Part shown: positions 8,379 to 16,506 of the stretch, piece by piece
How positions within the stretch are numbered: the first letter of the stretch is position 1
Layout: the number at the start of each line of letters is the position of its first letter
Virus record (IMG/VR): IMGVR_UViG_3300021963_008193
Coordinates: 1 to 64,000 of that record
From: a virus
Reading direction: 5' to 3' (one strand)
DNA length: 64,000 bases
Made by a program: the position numbers and the translations under genes
The notes under the pieces: generated by a model
Seen by the model: only the letters and a program-made list of their open reading frames with translations
Database searches by the model: none
Told to the model about the DNA's origin: nothing

Positions 8379-10199
8379 ATGGAAAATAATAATAATAGTA
8401 ATTTAACGGTATGGCAGAGGTTATCCCACGCGTTTGGACCTAACGCTCTGTTAAATCAGGATTACCCAACATATAAGTTTGATAGAAAAGAACTTTTAAA
8501 AACTCCATCAAAACAGGAGTATGATAAAGAGTTGTTACAAGCACAACAAACTTTTTACTTAGCCAATCAATGGACTAAGATTGAAAGTAACTTATACACT
8601 CAAGCGGTTTATTATGAACCAACAAGATTAGCATCATTCTATGATTATGAATCTATGGAATACACCCCTGAAATTTCTGCGGCGTTAGACATTTATGGTG
8701 AAGAATCAACTACTTCAGATGAGAATGGATATATGTTACAAATCTATTCTGAGTCAAAAAGAATTAAATCAATATTAACTGACTTATTTAACAATGTCTT
8801 AGATATTAACACCAATTTACCTATGTGGACAAGGAATACTTGTAAATATGGGGATAATTTTGTTTACTTAAAATTAGACGCTGAGAAAGGTATTATTGGT
8901 TGTATGCAATTACCAAACATCGAAATTGAACGTTTAGAAAGGGGAATGCCTGCCCAAGCGGCGAAACAAAATATCGAAGAACCTCAAGAAAATAAAGGTT
9001 TGAGATTTAAGTGGAAAGTGAAAGACATGGAATTTAATTCATGGGAAATTGCTCACTTTAGATTATTAGGTGACGACAGAAAACTTCCATACGGAACTTC
9101 TATGTTGGAAAAAGCAAGACGTATTTGGAAACAATTATTGTTATCTGAAGATGCGATGTTAATTTATAGAACATCAAGAGCACCTGAAAGAAGGGTCTTT
9201 AAAGTCTTTGTTGGTAACATGGATGATAAAGACGTTGAACCGTATGTACAACGTGTTGCAAATAAATTCAAGAGAGACCAAGTTGTAGATTCTAAAACGG
9301 GTAACGTTGATATGAGATTTAACCAAATGGCGGTTGACCAAGATTACTTTATCCCTGTTCGTGACCCTGCACAAGCAAATCCTATTGACACTTTACCTGG
9401 GGCACAAAATTTATCGGAAATTGCCGACATTGAGTACATCCAAAAGAAATTATTAACCGCATTACGTATACCAAAAGCATTTTTAGGTTTTGAGGAAGTC
9501 GTGGGAGACGGTAAAAATTTATCTTTAATGGATATCCGTTTTGCGAGAACCATTAATAGAATACAGAAATGTATGATTGCTGAGATGAACAAAATTGCAA
9601 TTATTCATTTATTCTTATTAGGGTTTGAAGATGAGCTATCAAACTTTACATTAGGTTTAACTAACCCGTCTTCACAAGCCGACTTACTTAAAGTTGATTT
9701 ATGGAAAGAAAAAATGTTACTATACAAAGATGCGGTTACCGCGATTGAGGGTATTGCTCCTGTATCTGTATCATGGGCTAAGAAACATATTTTAGGATTC
9801 TCAGATGAAGAAATTAAACTTGATTTACAACAACAACGTATTGAGAAGGCAGCGGGTGCTGAATTAACAAATACCGCAACGATAATAACTCACACAGGAT
9901 TGTTTGATACTGTTGATAAATTGTACGGTAGTAAATCAGGAGGAACTGCTAACGCGGGTGCCGCTCCACCACCACCTCCTGGGGGTGATGAAGGAGGAGC
10001 TCCACCACCGCCACCACCGCCAGGTCCTGAACCAGGTGGAGGTGCGGGAATAACACCTGAATCTTTTGAGAGAGATAACTTAAAGATATTGTTAGAATCT
10101 GACTCATTAACCGATGAAGATTCCTTTATTGATTTATCAAAAGGAAAAAATTCTTTGGGTGAAATGGAAGAGAAATTGAATAAACTTCTAAGAGATTGA
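8379..10199 (+). CDS. Portal protein, T4 gp20-like
   Basis: The 606-residue product matches the T4 gp20 portal family in length, position directly after terL, and signature segments: the N-terminal SFYDYESMEYTPEISAALDI, the RTSRAPERRVFKVFVGN region, and the stem/crown region ending with KKLLTALRIPKAFLGFEE. It forms the dodecameric ring at the head vertex through which DNA is packaged and to which the neck attaches. The C-terminus carries an unusual extension with two polyproline-glycine runs before a short acidic helix. ATG 8379 follows an A-rich leader. Family call is firm. Confidence 0.93.
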   Translation: MENNNNSNLTVWQRLSHAFGPNALLNQDYPTYKFDRKELLKTPSKQEYDKELLQAQQTFYLANQWTKIESNLYTQAVYYEPTRLASFYDYESMEYTPEISAALDIYGEESTTSDENGYMLQIYSESKRIKSILTDLFNNVLDINTNLPMWTRNTCKYGDNFVYLKLDAEKGIIGCMQLPNIEIERLERGMPAQAAKQNIEEPQENKGLRFKWKVKDMEFNSWEIAHFRLLGDDRKLPYGTSMLEKARRIWKQLLLSEDAMLIYRTSRAPERRVFKVFVGNMDDKDVEPYVQRVANKFKRDQVVDSKTGNVDMRFNQMAVDQDYFIPVRDPAQANPIDTLPGAQNLSEIADIEYIQKKLLTALRIPKAFLGFEEVVGDGKNLSLMDIRFARTINRIQKCMIAEMNKIAIIHLFLLGFEDELSNFTLGLTNPSSQADLLKVDLWKEKMLLYKDAVTAIEGIAPVSVSWAKKHILGFSDEEIKLDLQQQRIEKAAGAELTNTATIITHTGLFDTVDKLYGSKSGGTANAGAAPPPPPGGDEGGAPPPPPPPGPEPGGGAGITPESFERDNLKILLESDSLTDEDSFIDLSKGKNSLGEMEEKLNKLLRD

Positions 10200-10207
10200 T
10201 ATTTATT
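10200..10207 (+). promoter_or_regulatory. TATTTATT motif, candidate late promoter
   Basis: TATTTATT overlaps the end of the portal stop codon region and lies 15 bases before the ATG at 10223. Confidence 0.45.
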
Positions 10208-10222
10208 ATAAAAAACAAAGAA

Positions 10223-10939
10223 ATGATTAAGTTTGGTATATTAAAATCTAAGATAGAAAAAGTGTTATTGGAGTCATATTCTAACAACACAATTAAAGAC
10301 GAATTAAAAAAGTTTAAAACTAATGTTCTTGATAATAAGAACGTTAGTAAACTTTTTTACTTATATGATGAGTTGAATTCTAATAAAGGGTTGAGTGAGT
10401 CTGTAGTAAGTGATTACATTAATGAGTGTACTACTATCTATGAAAATACAGTTAATAAAATCAAACCGAATGAATTCCAAAAGATTAAATCGTGGGTTGG
10501 TAATGTTAAAACAAAAAACAATTACGAAAATGTCGATAACTTATTTTCAACAGACGTTCTAACAATTGAATCAAGATTACAAAGTAGAAAAGTAATTTCA
10601 GAATCATTAAAGAAAAATAAACCACTTGAAAAAGAAGTTGTTAATTTACCGTTAAGTACAATGGTTAATGTTGCTAATAAAACAATTACAACATTTATGG
10701 AGGGGTTAAATGAAACTGAGAAAAAAGAATTAATAAATCTTTTATCTGAAGATGAGTCTAAATTAAAAGATAATTTTGATAATATAAAAAATGACGTTAT
10801 CGTTAAGTTAGAAAACTTAAAAGAACATTCAGATGAGTCTACGTTAATTAGAATTAACGAAACCATCCAAAAAGTAACGTCTGAAAAATACGACAAGTTA
10901 TCCTACTTCAAATTAAAAGGTCTTAAGGACACTCTTTAA
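10223..10939 (+). CDS. Helical head-core candidate with protease-type N-terminal tag
   Basis: ATG 10223 is chosen because it follows the promoter-like motif and an AAAAAACAAAGAA leader; the frame also has an earlier TTG at 10196 overlapping the portal stop. The 238-residue product is highly charged and predominantly helical. It starts with MIKFGILKSKIEKVLLE followed by Ser, so L-L-E could be a gp21-type cleavage site. Its place between portal and protease corresponds to T4 gp67/gp68 (prohead core), but I cannot see homology. It converges with bS21 with a 4-base overlap of the two ends. Function is inferred from position. Confidence 0.5.
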   Translation: MIKFGILKSKIEKVLLESYSNNTIKDELKKFKTNVLDNKNVSKLFYLYDELNSNKGLSESVVSDYINECTTIYENTVNKIKPNEFQKIKSWVGNVKTKNNYENVDNLFSTDVLTIESRLQSRKVISESLKKNKPLEKEVVNLPLSTMVNVANKTITTFMEGLNETEKKELINLLSEDESKLKDNFDNIKNDVIVKLENLKEHSDESTLIRINETIQKVTSEKYDKLSYFKLKGLKDTL

Positions 10940-11127
10940 TCTTCGTTTGATTTAAAAGTTTTTTGAACGTAGATTGCTTTATTAATTTCGGCTCTTTTTG
11001 TGACTGAAGGTTTAACAAAGGTTTTACGGTTATTTAACTCAGTCATTTGTCTTGTCTTAATGACTTTACTTTTGTACATTTTTAGGGCTCTTTCGATATT
11101 CCCTTTTTCCACTTTGATTATTAGCAT
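10936..11127 (-). CDS. rpsU: Ribosomal protein bS21 homologue
   Basis: This 63-residue protein is a full-length bS21: MLIIKVEKG start, the I-x-R-A-L-K-x-Y-K-x-K-V helix, and KPSVTKRAEINKAIYVQK, which is close to the flavobacterial form. bS21 sits at the platform of the 30S subunit beside the 16S 3' end. In Flavobacterium it helps hide the anti-Shine-Dalgarno sequence, so a phage copy could retune initiation on infected-cell ribosomes. It is the only - strand gene inside the capsid operon, is convergent with 10223-10939, and is divergent from 11222-11677. Its upstream region lacks the TATTTAT motif, so it may be expressed at a different time. Some uncultured and pelagic phages are known to carry S21. 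Confidence 0.9.
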   Translation of the reverse strand: MLIIKVEKGNIERALKMYKSKVIKTRQMTELNNRKTFVKPSVTKRAEINKAIYVQKTFKSNED

Positions 11128-11221
11128 ATATTACAAATATCTACCGATTTTGATTTATTTTGACTATTGAAACAAATATACCTATTTTTTTGGAAAATAA
11201 ACTATAAAAATATGGAAATTA

Positions 11222-11677
11222 ATGAAAAAGGGGAAAACCTCACAAATCCAAGGGTTCAAAACGGCTAAAGTCATCTACGGGACTGTAGATTCAATTAACT
11301 TCAGGTCACTCTACTTAAACATTCAAACATGGGTTGAACCATTTAAAGATTCTGAGAATTGGAACAGAGTTGTACTAAATCTCAGTAGACAAATTAAACA
11401 CCTTGTCCATGACAGTTTAGACAGATTATTATTCGATGACAAATTTATTGTTGATTTAGATTTACGTTCAAGTGGATTAACTGTCGGAAAAAAGTCATTT
11501 CTAAATTTAGAAATAAACATTTACCTCAAAGAAACTGAAACGGATTTTAAATCTATCAGATTACGAGATTCACTTAAAAAAATGGCTAAAGACATATTCC
11601 AACAAGGATTTGGTGAGAACGAGTATTTCAAATTTTATTTGAGTAAAAAAGGTAAAACTACCGAAATCTATGAATAA
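11222..11677 (+). CDS. Unknown phage protein between bS21 and prohead protease
   Basis: A 151-residue protein with mixed alpha/beta composition. It shows a basic start (MKKGKTSQIQGFKTAKVIYG), a strand-rich centre (DLDLRSSGLTVGKKSFLNLEINIYL) and a final helix. No domain is recognised. The 94-base divergent gap to bS21 contains no TATTTAT copy, so it may share early or middle control with bS21. The next gene has its own promoter-like motif. Confidence 0.5.
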   Translation: MKKGKTSQIQGFKTAKVIYGTVDSINFRSLYLNIQTWVEPFKDSENWNRVVLNLSRQIKHLVHDSLDRLLFDDKFIVDLDLRSSGLTVGKKSFLNLEINIYLKETETDFKSIRLRDSLKKMAKDIFQQGFGENEYFKFYLSKKGKTTEIYE

Positions 11678-11692
11678 ACCAACAATCTTTAA

Positions 11693-11700
11693 TATTTATT
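11693..11700 (+). promoter_or_regulatory. TATTTATT motif, candidate late promoter
   Basis: TATTTATT lies 14 bases before the protease ATG at 11715 with an A-rich leader. Confidence 0.45.
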
Positions 11701-11714
11701 ATTAAAAAATAAAG

Positions 11715-12437
11715 ATGAGTTTACAAGTTTTAAAACCTGGCCAATCGGGTAAGGGAATATTGATAGAATACGATGCGGGATACGTATCACCAACAACGGA
11801 GAACAATTCATACATTATGGAATCTAAAACTATGTTAGACCATTCCAAACCGTTTGAGTTTTATGCCGTACTACAAAAATATAATACCCCAAACAGAAAT
11901 GGTAGAATATACCCTGAACGTATATTAAAAAGAGAAGCGGATAATTATAAAAAAATGATTGAGAAGGGGACTTCATTGTCAGAGTTAAATCACCCTGAAT
12001 CTTCATTGATTGATTTAGATAGAGTTTCTCATATTATCACAGAAGTTTGGTGGGACGGACCAACATTAATGGGTAAGTTAAAATTACTTACAAGTCCAGG
12101 ATTCCATGAGAGAGGTATTGTATCAACTAAAGGTGATATGGCGGCAAACTATTTAAGACAAGGTGTAACACTTGGTATCTCATCAAGAGGAGTTGGTTCA
12201 CTAAAAAAAGTAGGGGAACAAAATGAAGTACAGGATGATTTTGAATTAATTTGTTTCGACTTAGTTTCTTCACCTTCGACACCAGGAGCGTATCTTTTCT
12301 TAAATCCTGAAGATAAAAACAACTTTGAGGAGAATCTTGAAGAGGAAAAGAAAATGTCGGTTGAAAGAAATGTTGGAGCGTCGGGAAACAAATCACTTGA
12401 CTTAATGAAGAAATTATCCGATTATTTAGGATATTAA
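11715..12437 (+). CDS. Prohead core protease, T4 gp21-like
   Basis: This 240-residue protein matches the T4 gp21 / U9-type prohead serine protease: the N-terminal strand FEFYAVLQKYNTPNRNGRIY, the catalytic His at about H93 in SELNHPE, and the nucleophile Ser at 156 or 157 in LGISSRGVG. The family assembles in the prohead core, becomes active after shell closure, and cuts scaffold, capsid protein and internal proteins after (L/I)-x-E. The capsid protein here has a matching site at residues 58-60. The Lys/Glu-rich C-terminus after residue 200 is the usual self-cleaved tail. It is followed 13 bases later by a small gene. Confidence 0.92.
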   Translation: MSLQVLKPGQSGKGILIEYDAGYVSPTTENNSYIMESKTMLDHSKPFEFYAVLQKYNTPNRNGRIYPERILKREADNYKKMIEKGTSLSELNHPESSLIDLDRVSHIITEVWWDGPTLMGKLKLLTSPGFHERGIVSTKGDMAANYLRQGVTLGISSRGVGSLKKVGEQNEVQDDFELICFDLVSSPSTPGAYLFLNPEDKNNFEENLEEEKKMSVERNVGASGNKSLDLMKKLSDYLGY

Positions 12438-12450
12438 ACAAAAAAACATT

Positions 12451-12663
12451 ATGGACGAAAAGTATTTTATTGCAAAAGTAACAATTGACTCAGTTGATTC
12501 TGAATCAGGAAAAGTTAAAAAATTAAGAGAGGAAAAATTAGTTAGAGGATATAGCCCGACAGATGTTGAGGCAAAAGTAACTAAGGTTTTTGAAACGTAT
12601 TCTCAAGATTGGAGAATTACGGCAATTGTTGAAAGTAAAATTGATGAAGTGATAGAAGATTAA
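12451..12663 (+). CDS. Small protein resembling DUF4494
   Basis: The 70-residue product has the pattern Y-F-x-x-K-V-x-x-(x)n-E-S-G-K-V-K-K, then L-V-x-x-x-S-x-x-x-V-E-A-K-V, then I-T-A-I-V-E-S, which looks like the small Bacteroidetes family DUF4494 that turns up in phages and mobile elements. Its role is not established. It lies between protease and scaffold, shares the protease transcript, and is followed by a terminator. Family assignment is by pattern memory and is moderate. Confidence 0.55.
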   Translation: MDEKYFIAKVTIDSVDSESGKVKKLREEKLVRGYSPTDVEAKVTKVFETYSQDWRITAIVESKIDEVIED

Positions 12664-12682
12664 AAATTTCAATAATTAAATT

Positions 12683-12714
12683 AAAAGGAGACTCAAAAGG
12701 TCTCCTTTTTTTAT
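12683..12714 (+). terminator. Rho-independent terminator after the protease operon
   Basis: AAAAGGAGAC and GTCTCCTTTTTT form a stem around a short A-rich loop and end in a T tract. The stem sequence is nearly the same as the one after the capsid gene. Confidence 0.85.
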
Positions 12715-12732
12715 TTTTCTCATTTTGGGTAA

Positions 12733-12740
12733 TATTTATT
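12733..12740 (+). promoter_or_regulatory. TATTTATT motif, first of two before the scaffold gene
   Basis: TATTTATT lies just after the terminator and 87 bases before the scaffold ATG. A second copy is closer, so this may be an additional start point. Confidence 0.35.
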
Positions 12741-12799
12741 AAGGAATAAATAATCCACTGTCAAATTAGTTTTATTTAAACTTTTTTGGTAAATGGTAA

Positions 12800-12807
12800 T
12801 ATTTATT
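12800..12807 (+). promoter_or_regulatory. TATTTATT motif, candidate late promoter for scaffold and capsid
   Basis: TATTTATT lies 20 bases before the ATG at 12828 with an A-rich leader. Two copies ahead of the scaffold/capsid pair would fit a need for very high expression. Confidence 0.5.
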
Positions 12808-12827
12808 ATAAAAATATAAAACGCAAA

Positions 12828-14405
12828 ATGGCAAAAGAAAAATCATTAGTAGAAGATGCAATCATTCAAATGAAAAATTTGGAGGAAGCGGTTGCCGAAA
12901 ATGCAAAAGGAATACTTGCTTCAACAATGAAACAAGAAATCAAAGAATTGGTAAAAGAATCTCTATTCGAACAAGAAGATGAAGATGAGATTGACGCAGA
13001 TGTTGATGCTGACATGGAAGACATGGACGCTGAGGCAGATAACCAAGATATGGACGTTGAAGATGACATGGACATGGACCCTGAAATGATGGGTGATGAC
13101 ATGGAAGAACCAATTGACTTAACTGGCAAATCAGACGAAGAAGTTCTTCGTGTATTTCAGTTGATGGGTCCTGAGGATAATATCGTAGTAACAAAAGATA
13201 CTAACGGTAACATTAACCTTAAAGACAACGAAGCTAATAAAGAATACATGATTGTTGGTGAAAGCGAAGAGGAAATGGAATTTAATGAAATGTGGGATGA
13301 GGAAGAAGAAGAAGACTTCTCATTTGACGATGAAGATGAATCTATTGACGAAATTGTTTCTAAAGTTTTTGGCGAGGACGACTCTGAAGAAATGGACATG
13401 GACATGATGGAAGAAGATGAAATGGACATGGAAGACATGATGGAACAAGAAGATGATGAATTAATGGGTGACGCTGATATCGACAGTGAAGAAGAAATCG
13501 TTTACGAAATTTCTTTTGACGATGATGAAGCAGAATTAGACGAATGGGGACATTCTGAAAACCAATTCATGAAACATCACTTTAACATGGATGACGAAGA
13601 AGACATGGATGACGAAGAAGAAATGGATTTTTCATTTGATGATGAAGAAGATATGGACGAAGAAGACATGGATTTTGAAGCAATGATGGAATCTAAAAAG
13701 TCAATCAAACCAAAAGGAGTTGGAATGGGAAAAGGTCCTAACGTAAAAGTTTACCACGAAAAACCAAATCAAGGAACAGGTTTCAAAACAAAAATGAAAC
13801 AAGGTCCAAAATCGGTTGGAACAGGTAAAGCGAAATTTGAATATAAAGAAGGTGAAAACTCAGGTGACAAACTTGGAAAAAACAAGATGGTCAAAAAAGT
13901 TGAAACCAAAGAAGGAGTTAGAACATTAGGTGCAGGAAGTAGAGCAGGAAGAAAAGGTGGTTTACCAAAACCAAGAGCAGGTTCTGCATTTAACACGGCA
14001 CTTAAAGAAAGTAACTCAAGAGAATTACAAGTTCTTAGAGAAAAGAATGAAGAATACAGAAAAGCGTTAAACATCTTCAGAAATAAATTGAATGAGGTTG
14101 CGGTATTCAACTCAAACTTAGCATACGCTACACGTTTGTTTACAGAACACTCAACATCTAAACAAGAAAAAATCAATATATTAAGAAGATTTGACGGTGT
14201 AGAAACAATCAAAGAATCTAAAGGACTATACAAAGTCATTAAAGATGAACTTTCAACTACAACAAGTCAACCAATGAATGAGTCATTTGAACGTAAAATC
14301 CAAAGCGTTCCTACAACAGGTTCGGCAGTTAACTTAATTGAGTCAAAAACATATGAAAATCCTCAATTCCTTAGAATGAAAGATTTAATGGCTAAAATTA
14401 AATAA
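12828..14405 (+). CDS. Prohead scaffold / core protein, gp22-like by position
   Basis: ATG 12828 (MAKEKSLVEDAI) is chosen; the frame extends to a TTG at 12786, but the promoter-like motif lies between. The 525-residue product has a helical N-terminus, a very acidic Met-Asp-Glu repeat region (about residues 55-290), a basic Gly/Lys linker, and a C-terminal coiled segment (ELQVLREKNEEYRKALNIF, then FNSNLAYATRLFTE) that resembles T4-like gp22 scaffolds. Position between protease and major capsid protein is the canonical place for gp22. The scaffold forms the prohead core and is degraded by the protease. The long acidic insertion is unusual. Function rests on position plus the C-terminal pattern. 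Confidence 0.7.
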   Translation: MAKEKSLVEDAIIQMKNLEEAVAENAKGILASTMKQEIKELVKESLFEQEDEDEIDADVDADMEDMDAEADNQDMDVEDDMDMDPEMMGDDMEEPIDLTGKSDEEVLRVFQLMGPEDNIVVTKDTNGNINLKDNEANKEYMIVGESEEEMEFNEMWDEEEEEDFSFDDEDESIDEIVSKVFGEDDSEEMDMDMMEEDEMDMEDMMEQEDDELMGDADIDSEEEIVYEISFDDDEAELDEWGHSENQFMKHHFNMDDEEDMDDEEEMDFSFDDEEDMDEEDMDFEAMMESKKSIKPKGVGMGKGPNVKVYHEKPNQGTGFKTKMKQGPKSVGTGKAKFEYKEGENSGDKLGKNKMVKKVETKEGVRTLGAGSRAGRKGGLPKPRAGSAFNTALKESNSRELQVLREKNEEYRKALNIFRNKLNEVAVFNSNLAYATRLFTEHSTSKQEKINILRRFDGVETIKESKGLYKVIKDELSTTTSQPMNESFERKIQSVPTTGSAVNLIESKTYENPQFLRMKDLMAKIK

Positions 14406-14438
14406 AAAATAAACTAAAAACAAATAAAAAACCAAAAA

Positions 14439-16340
14439 ATGGGAGCATTATTAGAATCAGGTCTTGTTGGTAACATCGGGTTAAAACACCTTAAAGTTAT
14501 CAAAGAAGATACTATCAACAAATGGGATAAATTAGGATTCCTTGAAGGTCTTAGAGGCCACCTAAAAGAAAACGTAGCACAGTTGTATGAAAACCAAGCG
14601 TCTTTCTTAATCAACGAGGCTACATCAGAAGGGTCATCAGGTTCTTTCGAAACTGTTGTATTCCCTATCGTTAGACGTGTATTCTCTAAATTATTAGCGA
14701 ACGACATCGTATCTGTACAAGCTATGAACTTACCTATCGGTAAATTGTTCTACTTCGTACCTAAAATCCAAGGTTATAATGGAGGTCAAGTTCAAGGACC
14801 AGCAAATGATTACGCAGGTGAATCAGGAGCACATTACGCACCAATTGGAGCACCTAATGGACCAACTGCTGCAGATGGTCAAGCAGGTATTGGTTACGGT
14901 CAAAACTCAACTTACGGTAAGAAAAATCTTTATGATTTATTTTACGAAGGTAACGAAGGTCAATTAGACCCTCCAGGATTATTTGATTACTCTAAAGGTC
15001 AATGGTCAGCAATGACAGTTGATACAACTTTACAAGTTTGGTCAAATGGTAGTTTACAAGACTCTAACGGAACCGATTTTGATAATCAAAACGTTAGAAA
15101 AGTAATTATCTCTATGTGTGGATTCGCATCTGCAGGTTCAGGTAAATTAATCGGACCTGATGGTAATGAGTATGACTCAGAAACTTTCTTAGCTGATTTA
15201 AGAATTTATGCTAACGGTACTGCTAATGATGGTACTTGGTCAGCTGACACAGGATGTCAAGTTGCATTTGGTGCACAAGGTCCAAATTCATTATTGTTTA
15301 GAGTTGTTACTCAACAATACGGACAAGGAATCGTTAATGGTTTAAATAATAGAGCTCAAGCACCTTGGCCTACTAACGGTGGTAACATCGAAGGTGGTGG
15401 TAACGGTGGTTACTTTAACGACATCTGTTCACCAACAGGTTGTATCTATTTAGAAGTTGACTTATCATGTCCAGTATGTGCTGATTGTGGTGGTGGTACT
15501 TTAGATGGTTACACAGGAACTACACTTGGTGCTAATGTTGACCCTAACGCGTTCTCTGCAGTATTTAGACGTTACAAAGAATTAGAATTTGAAGACAAAA
15601 TCGGTGAGGTTTCTTTCGAATTGGATTCTGTAACAGTTTCTGTAACTGAAAGAAAATTAAGAGCACAATGGTCTCCTGAGTTAGCTCAAGACGTTGCGGC
15701 TTTCCATAACATCGACGCTGAGGCTGAGTTAACTGCATTGTTATCTGAGCAAGTTGCAGCTGAGATTGACCGTGAAATTTTACGTGACTTACGTAAAGGA
15801 GCGGCTTGGAATTTACGTTGGGACTACAACGGATGGAGAAGAATCCAAAACACAACTAACTACACTCAAAAAGATTGGAACCAAACATTGATTACTGCAA
15901 TCAATCAGTTGTCAGCACAAATCCACAAATCTACTTTAAGAGGTGGAGCTAACTGGATTGTTGTTTCTTCTGAGGTTTCTGCAATCTTTGATGATTTAGA
16001 ATACTTCCACGTATCTAACGCGTCTCCTGAGCAAGACCAATACAACATGGGTATTGAAAGAGTTGGTACATTAGCTGGTCGTTACCAAGTTTACCGTGAC
16101 CCTTACTTCCCACCAAACCAAGTTTTGATTGGACACAAAGGAACGTCATTGTTAGACACAGGTTACATCTACGCACCATACGTACCATTACAATTAACAC
16201 CTACAATGTATAACCCATTCAACTTCACACCTATCAAAGGTATTATGACAAGATACGCTAAGAAAATGGTTAATAACCGTTTCTACGGACGTATCACTGT
16301 TGATGGAGTACGTACATTTGATTTAAGAGAATTGAGATAA
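14439..16340 (+). CDS. Major capsid protein, T4 gp23-like
   Basis: The 633-residue product follows the gp23 plan. An N-terminal pro-region is followed by FLINE-A at residues 56-61, matching the gp21 cleavage site at about the same distance as in T4 (after residue 65). Then come the conserved VVFPIVRRVFSKLLANDIVSVQAMN and VSFELDSVTVSVTERKLRAQWSPELAQDV regions and the C-terminal APYVPLQLTPT and RYAKKMVNNRFYGRI. It is about 110 residues longer than T4 gp23. The extra length lies in a Gly/Asn-rich middle region (about residues 110-375) that contains a cysteine cluster (CSPTGC, then CPVCADC). It is transcribed with the scaffold and closed by a strong terminator. Confidence 0.95.
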   Translation: MGALLESGLVGNIGLKHLKVIKEDTINKWDKLGFLEGLRGHLKENVAQLYENQASFLINEATSEGSSGSFETVVFPIVRRVFSKLLANDIVSVQAMNLPIGKLFYFVPKIQGYNGGQVQGPANDYAGESGAHYAPIGAPNGPTAADGQAGIGYGQNSTYGKKNLYDLFYEGNEGQLDPPGLFDYSKGQWSAMTVDTTLQVWSNGSLQDSNGTDFDNQNVRKVIISMCGFASAGSGKLIGPDGNEYDSETFLADLRIYANGTANDGTWSADTGCQVAFGAQGPNSLLFRVVTQQYGQGIVNGLNNRAQAPWPTNGGNIEGGGNGGYFNDICSPTGCIYLEVDLSCPVCADCGGGTLDGYTGTTLGANVDPNAFSAVFRRYKELEFEDKIGEVSFELDSVTVSVTERKLRAQWSPELAQDVAAFHNIDAEAELTALLSEQVAAEIDREILRDLRKGAAWNLRWDYNGWRRIQNTTNYTQKDWNQTLITAINQLSAQIHKSTLRGGANWIVVSSEVSAIFDDLEYFHVSNASPEQDQYNMGIERVGTLAGRYQVYRDPYFPPNQVLIGHKGTSLLDTGYIYAPYVPLQLTPTMYNPFNFTPIKGIMTRYAKKMVNNRFYGRITVDGVRTFDLRELR

Positions 16341-16362
16341 TCAACAACTTAAAATAACCCTC

Positions 16363-16395
16363 AAAAGGAGACAAGAAATTGTCTCCTTTTTTTAT
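16363..16395 (+). terminator. Rho-independent terminator after the capsid gene
   Basis: A perfect stem AAAAGGAGACAA / TTGTCTCCTTTT closes on a GAAA tetraloop and runs into seven or more T bases. It ends the scaffold-capsid transcript. Confidence 0.92.
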
Positions 16396-16439
16396 TTCAT
16401 ATGTTTTGCTAATTAAATGGTTAGATTTATTCATAACAA

Positions 16440-16447
16440 TATTTATT
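16440..16447 (+). promoter_or_regulatory. TATTTATT motif upstream of the surface-protein gene
   Basis: TATTTATT lies 59 bases before the ATG at 16507; a second, one-mismatch copy lies nearer. Confidence 0.35.
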
Positions 16448-16485
16448 TTATGGTTAACTATCGTCAATATTATGTTGTTAAATAA

Positions 16486-16493
16486 TACTTATT
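16486..16493 (+). promoter_or_regulatory. TACTTATT variant motif, candidate late promoter
   Basis: TACTTATT differs from the common motif at one base but sits at the commonest distance, 13 bases before the ATG at 16507. Confidence 0.35.
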
Positions 16494-16506
16494 AAAAAAG
16501 TCATTT

